DNA of 5,651 nt from an uncultured Alphaproteobacteria bacterium (lineage in GTDB: Bacteria; Pseudomonadota; Alphaproteobacteria; Rs-D84), in the NCBI GenBank assembly GCA_904502245.1, contig CAJGDN010000049.1, forward strand, positions 1 through 5,651, given 5' to 3'. The position numbers and the translations under genes are program-made. The notes beneath the pieces were generated by a model. The model ran no database searches. It saw only the letters and a program-made list of their open reading frames with translations, and was not told where the DNA came from. Below are positions 1 to 5,386 of this stretch, piece after piece (position 1 is the stretch's first letter; the number at the start of each line of letters is the position of its first letter).

Positions 1-2
1 AC

Positions 3-227
3 AACCATCCACAAATGTTGGCAAAATGGGATACGATTAAACAAACATACGACGCGTACAGACTGTGGGATTCTGCAAACGAAATTATATCGAACCCATT
101 GTCTGAACGGACACGCGCACTGGTTCAATCAGACATGCCAGATTATGAAACGTATCTGCCAAAATTCGGGGTCCAAGGTATCGAATTACTGGAAAAATTG
201 CGCACATTTATCAGCAGCATGAACTAA
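3..227 (+). CDS. Hypothetical protein, C-terminal part (5' end outside window)
   Basis: I do not recognise this protein. The frame is open from the left edge of the window to a TAA at 225-227. An ATG lies at 15, but no Shine-Dalgarno sequence precedes it and the frame continues upstream of it, so I read this as the last 74 codons of a longer gene. The visible part is soluble and mostly helical in character: an aromatic-rich stretch (WDTIKQTYDAYRLWDSANEI) is followed by a charged segment and a leucine-rich end (GIELLEKLRTFISSMN). There is no signal peptide, membrane segment or metal motif. It is the only plus-strand gene in the window. Its stop overlaps the TAG of the truncated terminase, which ends head-on against it. 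The opposite strand of this stretch has no long frame, which supports the plus-strand reading. It may be a host gene flanking the phage block, but a phage gene of another module cannot be excluded. Confidence 0.6.
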   Translation, partial: NHPQMLAKWDTIKQTYDAYRLWDSANEIISNPLSERTRALVQSDMPDYETYLPKFGVQGIELLEKLRTFISSMN

Positions 228-874
228 TCGTCATCCGCTGTTCGGTATATTGTATCATGTGTATGTGGTGTACCGATATAAATCATTGTGCCATTTGGCG
301 ATAAAATAAAATCTAATTCACGCAATCTTTCACGTAACATTTCGCGTTTTTGCGACGTGTTGGTCGTATTTGGCACCTCGATATCATCACAGATTATTAA
401 ATCTGCACGCATTCCAGTAATATTACCATGAATTCCCTGGCATATAACTGACGGTTCACGAATTCCAATTGGACGGTTTATAGTTATACGTCCATTTGCC
501 CATTCTTTTTTATTTGTCGGTATTAAATCTGCGCACCAGGGGTGATTTTCCAATATATGACGAACATGCGCAACCATACGCGATGCCAAACCATTTTCTG
601 CAGACAATATTAATATACGTGTTTCAGGATGCATATACAACACACACGCGACAAATATACCAACGACCGTCGACTTTCCAGAATGCCGAAAAGCCATCAG
701 CAAACCACGACGTGGCGAATTCTGCCAAACATCTACCAGAAAAGACATAATCTTTTTATGATGCGCCGGCGTTTTATAACCCAAAACACGGTTCCACTCG
801 TCCAAGAAACTATAATACCCCGTAATCATCTGGATTTTCGTTTGTTGCAGCATCTGAGATATACCCATAATCAT
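224..874 (-). CDS. Large terminase, ATPase domain only (T7 gp19-like, truncated)
   Basis: The large terminase is the motor that pumps DNA into the prohead; it normally has an N-terminal ATPase and a C-terminal nuclease. Only the ATPase is present here. A Walker A-type loop, AFRHSGKST, lies at residues 61-69 and corresponds to AFRGIGKS in T7 gp19. A Walker B strand, LIICDDIE, lies at 159-166 with E166 as the likely catalytic carboxylate. It is followed by EVPNTTNTSQKRE, close to the T7 sequence at this point, and by the coupling motif YIGTPHT at 199-205. Resemblance to gp19 runs almost to the stop codon. The protein is 216 residues against about 586 in T7, so the RNase H-like nuclease domain is missing, and I see no continuation in other frames down to position 1. 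The start is uncertain: ATGs lie at 874, 853 and 829, none with a strong ribosome binding site, and the first overlaps the fibre gene by 65 bases. It could be a decayed gene or one half of a split terminase. Confidence 0.88.
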   Translation of the reverse strand: MIMGISQMLQQTKIQMITGYYSFLDEWNRVLGYKTPAHHKKIMSFLVDVWQNSPRRGLLMAFRHSGKSTVVGIFVACVLYMHPETRILILSAENGLASRMVAHVRHILENHPWCADLIPTNKKEWANGRITINRPIGIREPSVICQGIHGNITGMRADLIICDDIEVPNTTNTSQKREMLRERLRELDFILSPNGTMIYIGTPHTHDTIYRTADDD

Positions 875-1361
875 TTATTAAATTTGGCAACGCATTTTCC
901 AAAACCGTTAACAAATTACGATACAGCCCCAAGACCGCCCCGCCCGACAATTTATCTTCTATCACAGAATTTGTATAATCTATCAATGATTTTATATCAT
1001 CATGACGATTAACCCATTCGTTTAAATCAACATCTACAGACCTCAAATCCTGAAATGCTGATAACAAGAAATTAAAATCCGAATTCAAATCTTCTGGATC
1101 TATTTTTTTTGTTGGCTGATAATCAATTGTACGGGTCAATGCAATTTGCCGAAATATATCAATTTTAGTATCAGCGATTGGCGCATCATCAAAAACGATA
1201 TTCCCCCCCGAAAAGTCTTCGTTTGGCAAAACTGAAAAAGCGTACCCATTATTGCCCCCAGAACCATTTATTACAACGTGAATATCTGCGATTTGGAAAA
1301 AAGGGAAAGAAAATGCAAATTCTGTTGTTGCACCGTCTGCAATATACGATATTTTATACAT
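810..1361 (-). CDS. Short tail-fibre protein, T7 gp17-like N-terminal anchor
   Basis: This protein probably attaches a fibre or spike to the podovirus tail. Residues 5-100 have the usual layout of phage fibre N-terminal anchor domains: a G-x-T-T-x-F-x-F-x-F start (GATTEFAFSFPFF, 10-22), a strand pair around DIHVVING, a glycine-rich turn before NIVFDDAP (54-61), then IDIFRQIALTRTIDY (67-81) and a helix LNSDFNFLLSAFQDL (92-106). A helical, possibly coiled-coil stretch follows (107-160). The protein ends in two DYG repeats (164-183). At 183 residues it is far shorter than T7 gp17 (about 550) and has no receptor-binding C-terminal domain, so it may be an adaptor for a fibre made elsewhere, or truncated. 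The ribosome binding site is a G-run (GGGGGCGG) a few bases before the ATG. The gap to the gene upstream is 19 bases, and the 3' end overlaps the terminase frame. A run of seven G (1203-1209) and one of eight A (1103-1110 on the complement) lie inside the coding sequence. Confidence 0.8.
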   Translation of the reverse strand: MYKISYIADGATTEFAFSFPFFQIADIHVVINGSGGNNGYAFSVLPNEDFSGGNIVFDDAPIADTKIDIFRQIALTRTIDYQPTKKIDPEDLNSDFNFLLSAFQDLRSVDVDLNEWVNRHDDIKSLIDYTNSVIEDKLSGGAVLGLYRNLLTVLENALPNLINDYGYISDAATNENPDDYGVL

Positions 1362-1380
1362 ATTACCGCCCCCACATAAA

Positions 1381-1728
1381 TTAACCTACAATTTCATCAA
1401 AACGCGACAGCAATGATTTTAATAAATTTGGTTTTTTTGCACGCGCTTTACTTAATTTATTCAGATTTTCACTACGTTTTTTTTCATATGGCGCTGCAGT
1501 TTCTGCCTTTATACGCTTTAACACAGCCCCTTCGGTCACACCTGAATTTGACATACCTGACGCGCCGTATTTTGCGCGCTGACTGGCCAAAACTTTTTTT
1601 ACCAGATTAGTTTTTTCTGCATCATCTATGGCCATTTGTTTCAAGATTTCCTGACGTTGTGTCTTGGCCTGTTTTTTATCATCTTTATAATCCAACAGCT
1701 CTGTTACATCAGATACTATTTGTCCCAT
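1381..1728 (-). CDS. Small basic helical phage protein, possible internal virion protein
   Basis: This is a 115-residue protein. The start at 1728 is preferred over an in-frame ATG at 1827 because AAAGGA lies 8 bases upstream of it, and the longer form would overlap the end of the nozzle gene with an unrelated 33-residue extension. The protein is rich in lysine, glutamate and alanine and should be almost all helix: residues 10-50 look like a long amphipathic helix and 80-110 are strongly basic (KARAKKPNLLKSLL). In the middle lies ASQRAKYGASGMSNSG (48-63). From memory, similar RAxxGASGxxxxSG segments occur in small podovirus proteins and in internal core proteins of the gp14 kind, but I cannot confirm homology. 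Its place between the nozzle and the fibre is where T7 carries genes 13 to 16. A role as an ejected or internal virion protein is inferred from position and composition only. It shares a 16-base leader with the capsid gene. Confidence 0.7.
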   Translation of the reverse strand: MGQIVSDVTELLDYKDDKKQAKTQRQEILKQMAIDDAEKTNLVKKVLASQRAKYGASGMSNSGVTEGAVLKRIKAETAAPYEKKRSENLNKLSKARAKKPNLLKSLLSRFDEIVG

Positions 1729-1736
1729 TTTAATAT

Positions 1737-1752
1737 TCCTTTGGTTAAAAAT
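1737..1752 (-). promoter_or_regulatory. Ribosome binding site that fixes the start of the 115-residue gene
   Basis: This is identical over 16 bases to the capsid leader (ATTTTTAACCAAAGGA), with AAAGGA 8 bases before the ATG at 1728. It is the main reason to prefer 1728 over the in-frame ATG at 1827, which lies inside the nozzle gene and has no comparable site. Confidence 0.8.
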
Positions 1753-1762
1753 ATGTAAAAAG

Positions 1763-3478
1763 TTAAACTGAATACCAACCATGCATTGAAACAGATAAAA
1801 CCGTAACCGGTTCAGCATCTGTCCCATGAATTGTCCACAGTGGTTTTATACAATCATGCATTGTTACCAACAGATTTATCGACACATCGCCGCAATACCC
1901 AAGACTGTCATCAGAATAAATTTCATTTGGCAGATTAATACGATAAGAATTGATATGTATCGATTTTGTATTAATAACACGCGCAACTAATTTTCTCATT
2001 TTTACACGCACTGCGCTGTGTCCCGATGATTGCAACGGTAACCCAGATGCAACATATGAAAAATTATATTGCCCGCAATCAATCAGTTCTGATTCTGAAA
2101 AACGTTCCAAGAATACGCCATCATCACGATGTGTGACAGCATATGTCATTCCACCAGACACCGCCACAGACAACACGCGACCCGCAGTTTTATATTTTCC
2201 CCATGCAGATATCCCTAAACCAGAATTCTGATTCAATACCGCAATTGAACCATCATCACACACGACATACAAACGGCGCAACGACGGATTATACGTCATG
2301 TCAATTGGTGTATTAATTAAATGTTTAGAAAACGCACACAAATCATTTGCGCTGTAATTTTCCCCCAATGCATCCAACCCTAATTCACGAATATCATTAC
2401 CCACGGCAGAAACAAACACTGTCGTCCCTTCTATCTTTTGCGGCGGCAAAAAATATTCTGAATATGATCCGACGGATGTATGCTGCTTTATATCCACCGA
2501 AGATGGCGTTAATGGCTTGCTAGAAATTGCCCATTCACCAACATTAGTCAAAATTTGCAAATTATCACTGCTGACAACCGTACAAATTTGCTGACGCTGT
2601 TGAGACAACAACGATACAAATATCGCTTCATCATCTAAACCTGTACCTATATTAAAATTATTATGCCGTCCGACCTGAGACATCCAAATACCACCCGGCC
2701 AATCACGTGAACCACCAAAAACCAATCTATCTTGATGAAACGTGATACTGCACGGCCAACCGCGTCGCGTTCCAAATGCTGCTTCGCTCCAATCAGAAAC
2801 ACTGTTTGATGGCACTGAATATGTTCCATTTGTATGCGCAACAATTTGTGTTGGGCTGATATATTCATATATGTACCATTGACGATTCAATAAATACAAA
2901 CGCCCACCCACATTATCGGGCGTCCAATAATCTGCATTTGTGGTAAACGTTGCAAAATTATTACCATTTGAATTTGTTGTCACTGTAATTGTTATATCCG
3001 TTGAATCATCAAATCGCACAAATGGCATATTCAACGTCATATCTGCATCATTACGCGAAAACGTAAACTCAGATATTGTAAAACATTCCCCTGTCTGTCG
3101 CAAAACCTGGGGCGGGAAATCAGGATGAACAAATATCATTGTTCCAAAACGCTGGGCATATTGTACATGTCCCAGATCAGAATATGACCATGGTGTGACT
3201 AAGTCTTGCAGATGTTCTGTTCCACGAAAAACATGCATACGATTTTCAGTTAACGCAATTATATATTCAGATGAATCTGACACGGAAAAAGGTACCAATC
3301 GTGCAACATTTATTAATTTGGACACTAATTCCATTCCCATTCTGCGCGACAATCCACCACCTGGCAACACATCCATATTTTCCAATTTATACAGACCATT
3401 GATATTATCGTGCGCATAGAATTCTGGGGCAACTTCGCCATTTGCAAAAGAATTTTGTGTTTTTATAAAGTTTGCCAT
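1763..3478 (-). CDS. Tail nozzle protein (T7 gp12-like tail tubular protein B)
   Basis: This protein forms the lower tube of the podovirus tail, below the gp11-like adaptor ring, and carries the DNA channel. The N-terminus shows the family pattern: SFANGEVAPEFYAHDNINGLYKLENMDVLPGGGLSRRMGMELV (about 10-52), then RLVPFSVSDSSEYIIAL (60-76) and a Y-A-Q-R-F-G-T-M-I-F-V-H-P-D-F-P-P-Q-V-L-R segment (107-127). The central propeller region includes GWPCSITFHQDRLVFGGSRD (240-259) with IWMSQVG, then DDEAIFVSLLSQ (282-293), LQILTNVGEWAISS (307-320) and KPLTPSSVDIKQHTSVGS. The 571-residue length is shorter than T7 gp12 (about 794) but normal for related phages, and the frame is unbroken. The ribosome binding site is GGGGGA, and the start lies 15 bases after the adaptor stop, so the two are co-transcribed. 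Start and stop look natural, with no sign of decay. Confidence 0.9.
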   Translation of the reverse strand: MANFIKTQNSFANGEVAPEFYAHDNINGLYKLENMDVLPGGGLSRRMGMELVSKLINVARLVPFSVSDSSEYIIALTENRMHVFRGTEHLQDLVTPWSYSDLGHVQYAQRFGTMIFVHPDFPPQVLRQTGECFTISEFTFSRNDADMTLNMPFVRFDDSTDITITVTTNSNGNNFATFTTNADYWTPDNVGGRLYLLNRQWYIYEYISPTQIVAHTNGTYSVPSNSVSDWSEAAFGTRRGWPCSITFHQDRLVFGGSRDWPGGIWMSQVGRHNNFNIGTGLDDEAIFVSLLSQQRQQICTVVSSDNLQILTNVGEWAISSKPLTPSSVDIKQHTSVGSYSEYFLPPQKIEGTTVFVSAVGNDIRELGLDALGENYSANDLCAFSKHLINTPIDMTYNPSLRRLYVVCDDGSIAVLNQNSGLGISAWGKYKTAGRVLSVAVSGGMTYAVTHRDDGVFLERFSESELIDCGQYNFSYVASGLPLQSSGHSAVRVKMRKLVARVINTKSIHINSYRINLPNEIYSDDSLGYCGDVSINLLVTMHDCIKPLWTIHGTDAEPVTVLSVSMHGWYSV

Positions 3479-3493
3479 TACAAATCCCCCATA

Positions 3494-4012
3494 TTAATAC
3501 CGCGCAGAAATTAAAGAAAAATCTTTTATTCCATTATTCGTCCCAGAAGAAGCATCTAAAAATTTTGCTGTCTGTAATTCTGTTTCATACAATGCAACCA
3601 ACATACGAAACACTGTCTGATCCCCCAGCAACGGCACACAAAATTCCATTGCCAAACGCGTCGCAGCCAACGATATAAAATAGGCCGGAAATTTATCAGG
3701 TGATGTACGAACCAATGCAATTATTTTTACTGATTCTTCGTCTGAAAAAATACGATTTCCGACAATACGTCCTGACGTATTCAAGACCCGCAAAACATTT
3801 GCAGGCAATAAAAAATTACCATCTGCGTTACGCACCAATTCAATATCAGAGGTTGCGAATCGCCATGGATAAATTGCAACCAACGCATCAATAACGGTAT
3901 CGAAAAGTGTACGTGATAATTTTGCTGCTGCACTGTCATCTGTCAACGACTGAATTGGTTCTTCGCCCAATTTTAACAATGCCATGGAACACAAGTCTAT
4001 TTTAGTAAGCAT
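3494..4012 (-). CDS. Head-to-tail adaptor (T7 gp11-like tail tubular protein A)
   Basis: This is the adaptor ring that binds under the portal and carries the nozzle in T7-like virions. The 172 residues, against 196 in T7 gp11, show the family pattern clearly: an N-terminal helix with DLCSMALLKLGEEPIQSLTDD (6-26), a helix ending in ALVAIYPWRFATSDIEL (43-59; the PW-x-FA motif is characteristic), NFLLPANVLRVLNTSGR (66-82), and a C-terminal helical pair FPAYFISLAATRLAMEFCVPLLGD (108-131) followed by a long helix ending in LQTAKFLDASSG. The start at 4012 has AAAAGGA just upstream. The gene follows a hairpin terminator that separates it from the capsid block, and is followed after 15 bases by the nozzle gene. 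The adaptor's usual partner, the portal, is not encoded anywhere in this window. Confidence 0.9.
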   Translation of the reverse strand: MLTKIDLCSMALLKLGEEPIQSLTDDSAAAKLSRTLFDTVIDALVAIYPWRFATSDIELVRNADGNFLLPANVLRVLNTSGRIVGNRIFSDEESVKIIALVRTSPDKFPAYFISLAATRLAMEFCVPLLGDQTVFRMLVALYETELQTAKFLDASSGTNNGIKDFSLISARY

Positions 4013-4031
4013 TTTTGTTCCTTTTATTTAG

Positions 4032-4067
4032 AAAATTAAAAAGGGCCGGCAAAATACAAAGCCGGCC
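4032..4067 (-). terminator. Hairpin terminator between capsid and tail genes
   Basis: The arms GGCCGGC (4044-4050) and GCCGGCC (4061-4067) enclose a 10-base A-rich loop. On the minus strand the stem is followed by CTTTTTAATTTT. The plus side has no U-run, so it acts on the minus strand only. The interrupted T-run suggests partial read-through, which would still allow the adaptor and nozzle genes to be expressed. It is by far the most GC-rich element in an AT-rich gap. Confidence 0.75.
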
Positions 4068-4086
4068 TGTATTAAATACGTTATAC

Positions 4087-4320
4087 TTATGCCAATGCAA
4101 CTGTTGTGACATTCAATTCTGTCACATTAATTTTCTTAATTGCAGTATTATCAGACGCATTAATAATGATAATATCGCCAATATTCATCAATGTTTTTAC
4201 ATTGTTAAAATAACCATTTGCCGCGATTGTTGACAATGATTCAGATGCGCTGCTGTAATGCCACAATGTAAAACCGTTTGCATATGCAATAACGGATAAA
4301 TTTTTATTCTGAAAAGCCAT
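4087..4320 (-). CDS. Small capsid-adjacent phage protein, function unknown
   Basis: This 77-residue protein is encoded 46 bases after the capsid stop, with AAAAGGA before its ATG and a leader resembling that of the capsid gene. It opens with MAFQNKNLSVIAYANGFTLWHYSS, then NGYFNNVKTLMNIGDIIIINAS (35-56), and ends in short threonine/valine-rich strands. The pattern YxNGFTLWHY...GYFN...GD recalls small conserved proteins that I associate with capsid genes in other podoviruses and some siphoviruses. I cannot name a confirmed function. The protein appears all-beta, which together with its position suggests a head decoration or head-fibre subunit. It has no membrane segment or signal peptide. A terminator hairpin lies directly after it, so it is expressed at the level of the capsid rather than of the tail genes. 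Confidence 0.75.
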   Translation of the reverse strand: MAFQNKNLSVIAYANGFTLWHYSSASESLSTIAANGYFNNVKTLMNIGDIIIINASDNTAIKKINVTELNVTTVALA

Positions 4321-4327
4321 ATTTTTT

Positions 4328-4344
4328 TCCTTTTGATTAAAAAT
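4328..4344 (-). promoter_or_regulatory. Ribosome binding site, variant of the shared leader
   Basis: On the minus strand this reads ATTTTTAATCAAAAGGA, which differs from the capsid leader by one substitution and one added A. The AAGGA core lies 7 bases before the ATG at 4320. Confidence 0.7.
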
Positions 4345-4366
4345 GTTTATATTGTGAAATTAAACG

Positions 4367-5191
4367 TTATGCGTTTGCGCTATCTGAACACTTAACACGA
4401 ACGATACCATCGCCATCAATCAGCACTGCCCCCTGTGACATACTGTTACTGATAAAGTGCGCTGCGCGTTCACCATGCCATGAAATATCTGTTTTAACTT
4501 CCTGACCACATGCATGACCGATACTAGATGCATGATATATAAAGCAATCGCGCTTCTGCTCAGATACTGGCAAACCATTATGCAATACCCATGTAATACC
4601 CAACCATTTACGCGCTTCGAAACCATTTACCAATGGTGAATCTGTTACATAATCAGCGGATACAAATTCATCCATTGCCAATAATTCGTTCCACTGATGC
4701 ACACCAACAACCGCAAAACGACGACCATCATCTGGAACATCATTTGTATTTAATACTTCCAGTGCGTTCAGCACCAATTCTTTGGTCAAACCTGTTGTAT
4801 AATCACCAACATTTGCTGTTGCCGTATTCATTGCAGAAATAATCAATTCATCGGTTTTACGTCCTAATGCATATGCACCCGCAGATGCAACAACACGACG
4901 TTCATCGATGTTTGTTTTTAATTCATCCAAACTATCAACCCAATCACCTGCGTAATAATCCATCAGCATGCATTCTACTGGTTCATGGTTCAAATTCATT
5001 ACCGGAACAATACCGTGACGTGATTTTGTGCTGGCTGTGCCACGTCCAACCTTTTGGAACGTGGTTGATGCACCAATCACACCCGATTTACTGCGAACTG
5101 TCGAACGCAATTTTGTCCCCATCTGCTGATATGCCAAATGGACATCAGCTTCAAATTGTTTCACAAATACATTGTCTATGGAAACAGACAT
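4367..5191 (-). CDS. Major capsid protein (HK97-fold, podovirus type)
   Basis: This is the shell protein of the head. The 274 residues follow the layout of a capsid family found in many podoviruses, probably the P22-coat-like or Phage_capsid_2 group, although the exact family is uncertain. An N-terminal arm includes F-x-A-D-x-H-L-A-Y-Q-Q-M-G-T-K-L-R-S-T-V-R (13-33), a strand FQKVGRGTAS (45-54) and RHGIVPVMNLNHEPVECML. A long helical spine-like region follows, with DWVDSLDELKTNIDERRV (83-100) and GAYALGRKTDELIISAMNT. The P- and A-domain region contains FAVVGVHQWNELLAM. The C-terminus (SMSQGAVLIDGDGIVRVKCSD) matches the usual final strands. The start at 5191 has AAAGGA upstream and is the first gene of the block. 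No scaffold or protease gene accompanies it. T7 gp10A itself is longer and only distantly similar in sequence. Confidence 0.85.
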   Translation of the reverse strand: MSVSIDNVFVKQFEADVHLAYQQMGTKLRSTVRSKSGVIGASTTFQKVGRGTASTKSRHGIVPVMNLNHEPVECMLMDYYAGDWVDSLDELKTNIDERRVVASAGAYALGRKTDELIISAMNTATANVGDYTTGLTKELVLNALEVLNTNDVPDDGRRFAVVGVHQWNELLAMDEFVSADYVTDSPLVNGFEARKWLGITWVLHNGLPVSEQKRDCFIYHASSIGHACGQEVKTDISWHGERAAHFISNSMSQGAVLIDGDGIVRVKCSDSANA

Positions 5192-5303
5192 ACAAAAATC
5201 CTTTGGTTAAAAATTAAAATTGAATTTTGTATTTTGGTTATGCAATTAAATGCGCCAGAAAAACAAAAATTAAAATCGGGTCCGCCATTCAGGCAGATTA
5301 TCC
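5192..5303 (-). promoter_or_regulatory. Leader upstream of the capsid gene; presumed promoter region
   Basis: About 110 AT-rich non-coding bases lie between the two terminators and the first phage gene, so transcription of the block most likely begins here. I see no convincing -35/-10 pair. A TTGCAT on the minus strand near 5235-5230 has only a weak -10 candidate downstream. No T7-like phage promoter consensus is visible. The region ends with the AAAGGA ribosome binding site of the capsid gene. Confidence 0.35.
5199..5214 (-). promoter_or_regulatory. Ribosome binding site and shared leader of the capsid gene
   Basis: On the minus strand this reads ATTTTTAACCAAAGGA, with the AAAGGA core 7 bases before the ATG at 5191. 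The same 16 bases occur before the 115-residue gene, and a close variant precedes the 77-residue gene. The core fits pairing with the 16S 3' end; the conserved AT-rich part upstream is not needed for that pairing. Confidence 0.8.
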
Positions 5304-5353
5304 AAAAAAATATCAGTCAGACTGTGCACGTTTATCTGACTGATACTTTTTTT
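5304..5353. terminator. Second hairpin terminator, bidirectional
   Basis: Perfect 11-base arms TATCAGTCAGA (5311-5321) and TCTGACTGATA (5335-5345) enclose a 13-base loop containing GTGCAC. Seven A lie before the left arm and seven T soon after the right arm, so both strands show a stem followed by a U-run. It can act as a back-up stop for the H1-like transcript and as a stop for plus-strand transcription arriving from the phage side. Confidence 0.75.
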
Positions 5354-5382
5354 AAAAAAAATTCCCCGCAATTGCGGGGAAT
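5354..5382 (-). terminator. Intrinsic terminator of the H1-like gene
   Basis: A perfect palindrome at 5361-5382 can form a 9-pair stem (ATTCCCCGC with GCGGGGAAT) closed by AATT. On the minus strand it is followed at once by eight T (5361-5354). It starts 4 bases after the H1-like stop codon. Confidence 0.9.
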
Positions 5383-5386
5383 CATA

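Noticed and set aside
1..230. Phage attachment site at the left junction
   Set aside because: No integrase gene, tRNA end or second copy of a core sequence is visible, and a normal att junction would not cut the terminase in half.
629..1012. Plus-strand open frame of 127 codons
   Set aside because: It lies antisense to the terminase and fibre genes, has histidine/asparagine/arginine-rich composition typical of reverse-frame reading, and has no ribosome binding site.
1103..1110. Run of eight A on the coding strand of the fibre gene as a slippage site
   Set aside because: The frame reads through with good family similarity on both sides, and short A-runs are common in this AT-rich DNA.
1729..1827. 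Longer N-terminus for the 115-residue protein
   Set aside because: The extra 33 residues overlap the nozzle 3' end, are hydrophobic and unlike the rest, and the clear ribosome binding site lies before 1728.
2647..2868. Minus-strand 73-codon frame inside the nozzle gene
   Set aside because: It is an alternative frame of a gene with strong family motifs, and no ribosome binding site supports internal initiation.
4867..5217. Plus-strand open frame of 116 codons
   Set aside because: It is antisense to the capsid gene, is rich in His, Gln, Pro and Cys with no recognisable domain, and is a shadow of capsid codon use.
5209..5276. Twelve-base direct repeat AAAAATTAAAAT (5209-5220 and 5265-5276) as operator sites
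   Set aside because: It is low-complexity AT sequence in an AT-rich gap, expected by chance, with no symmetry typical of repressor sites.
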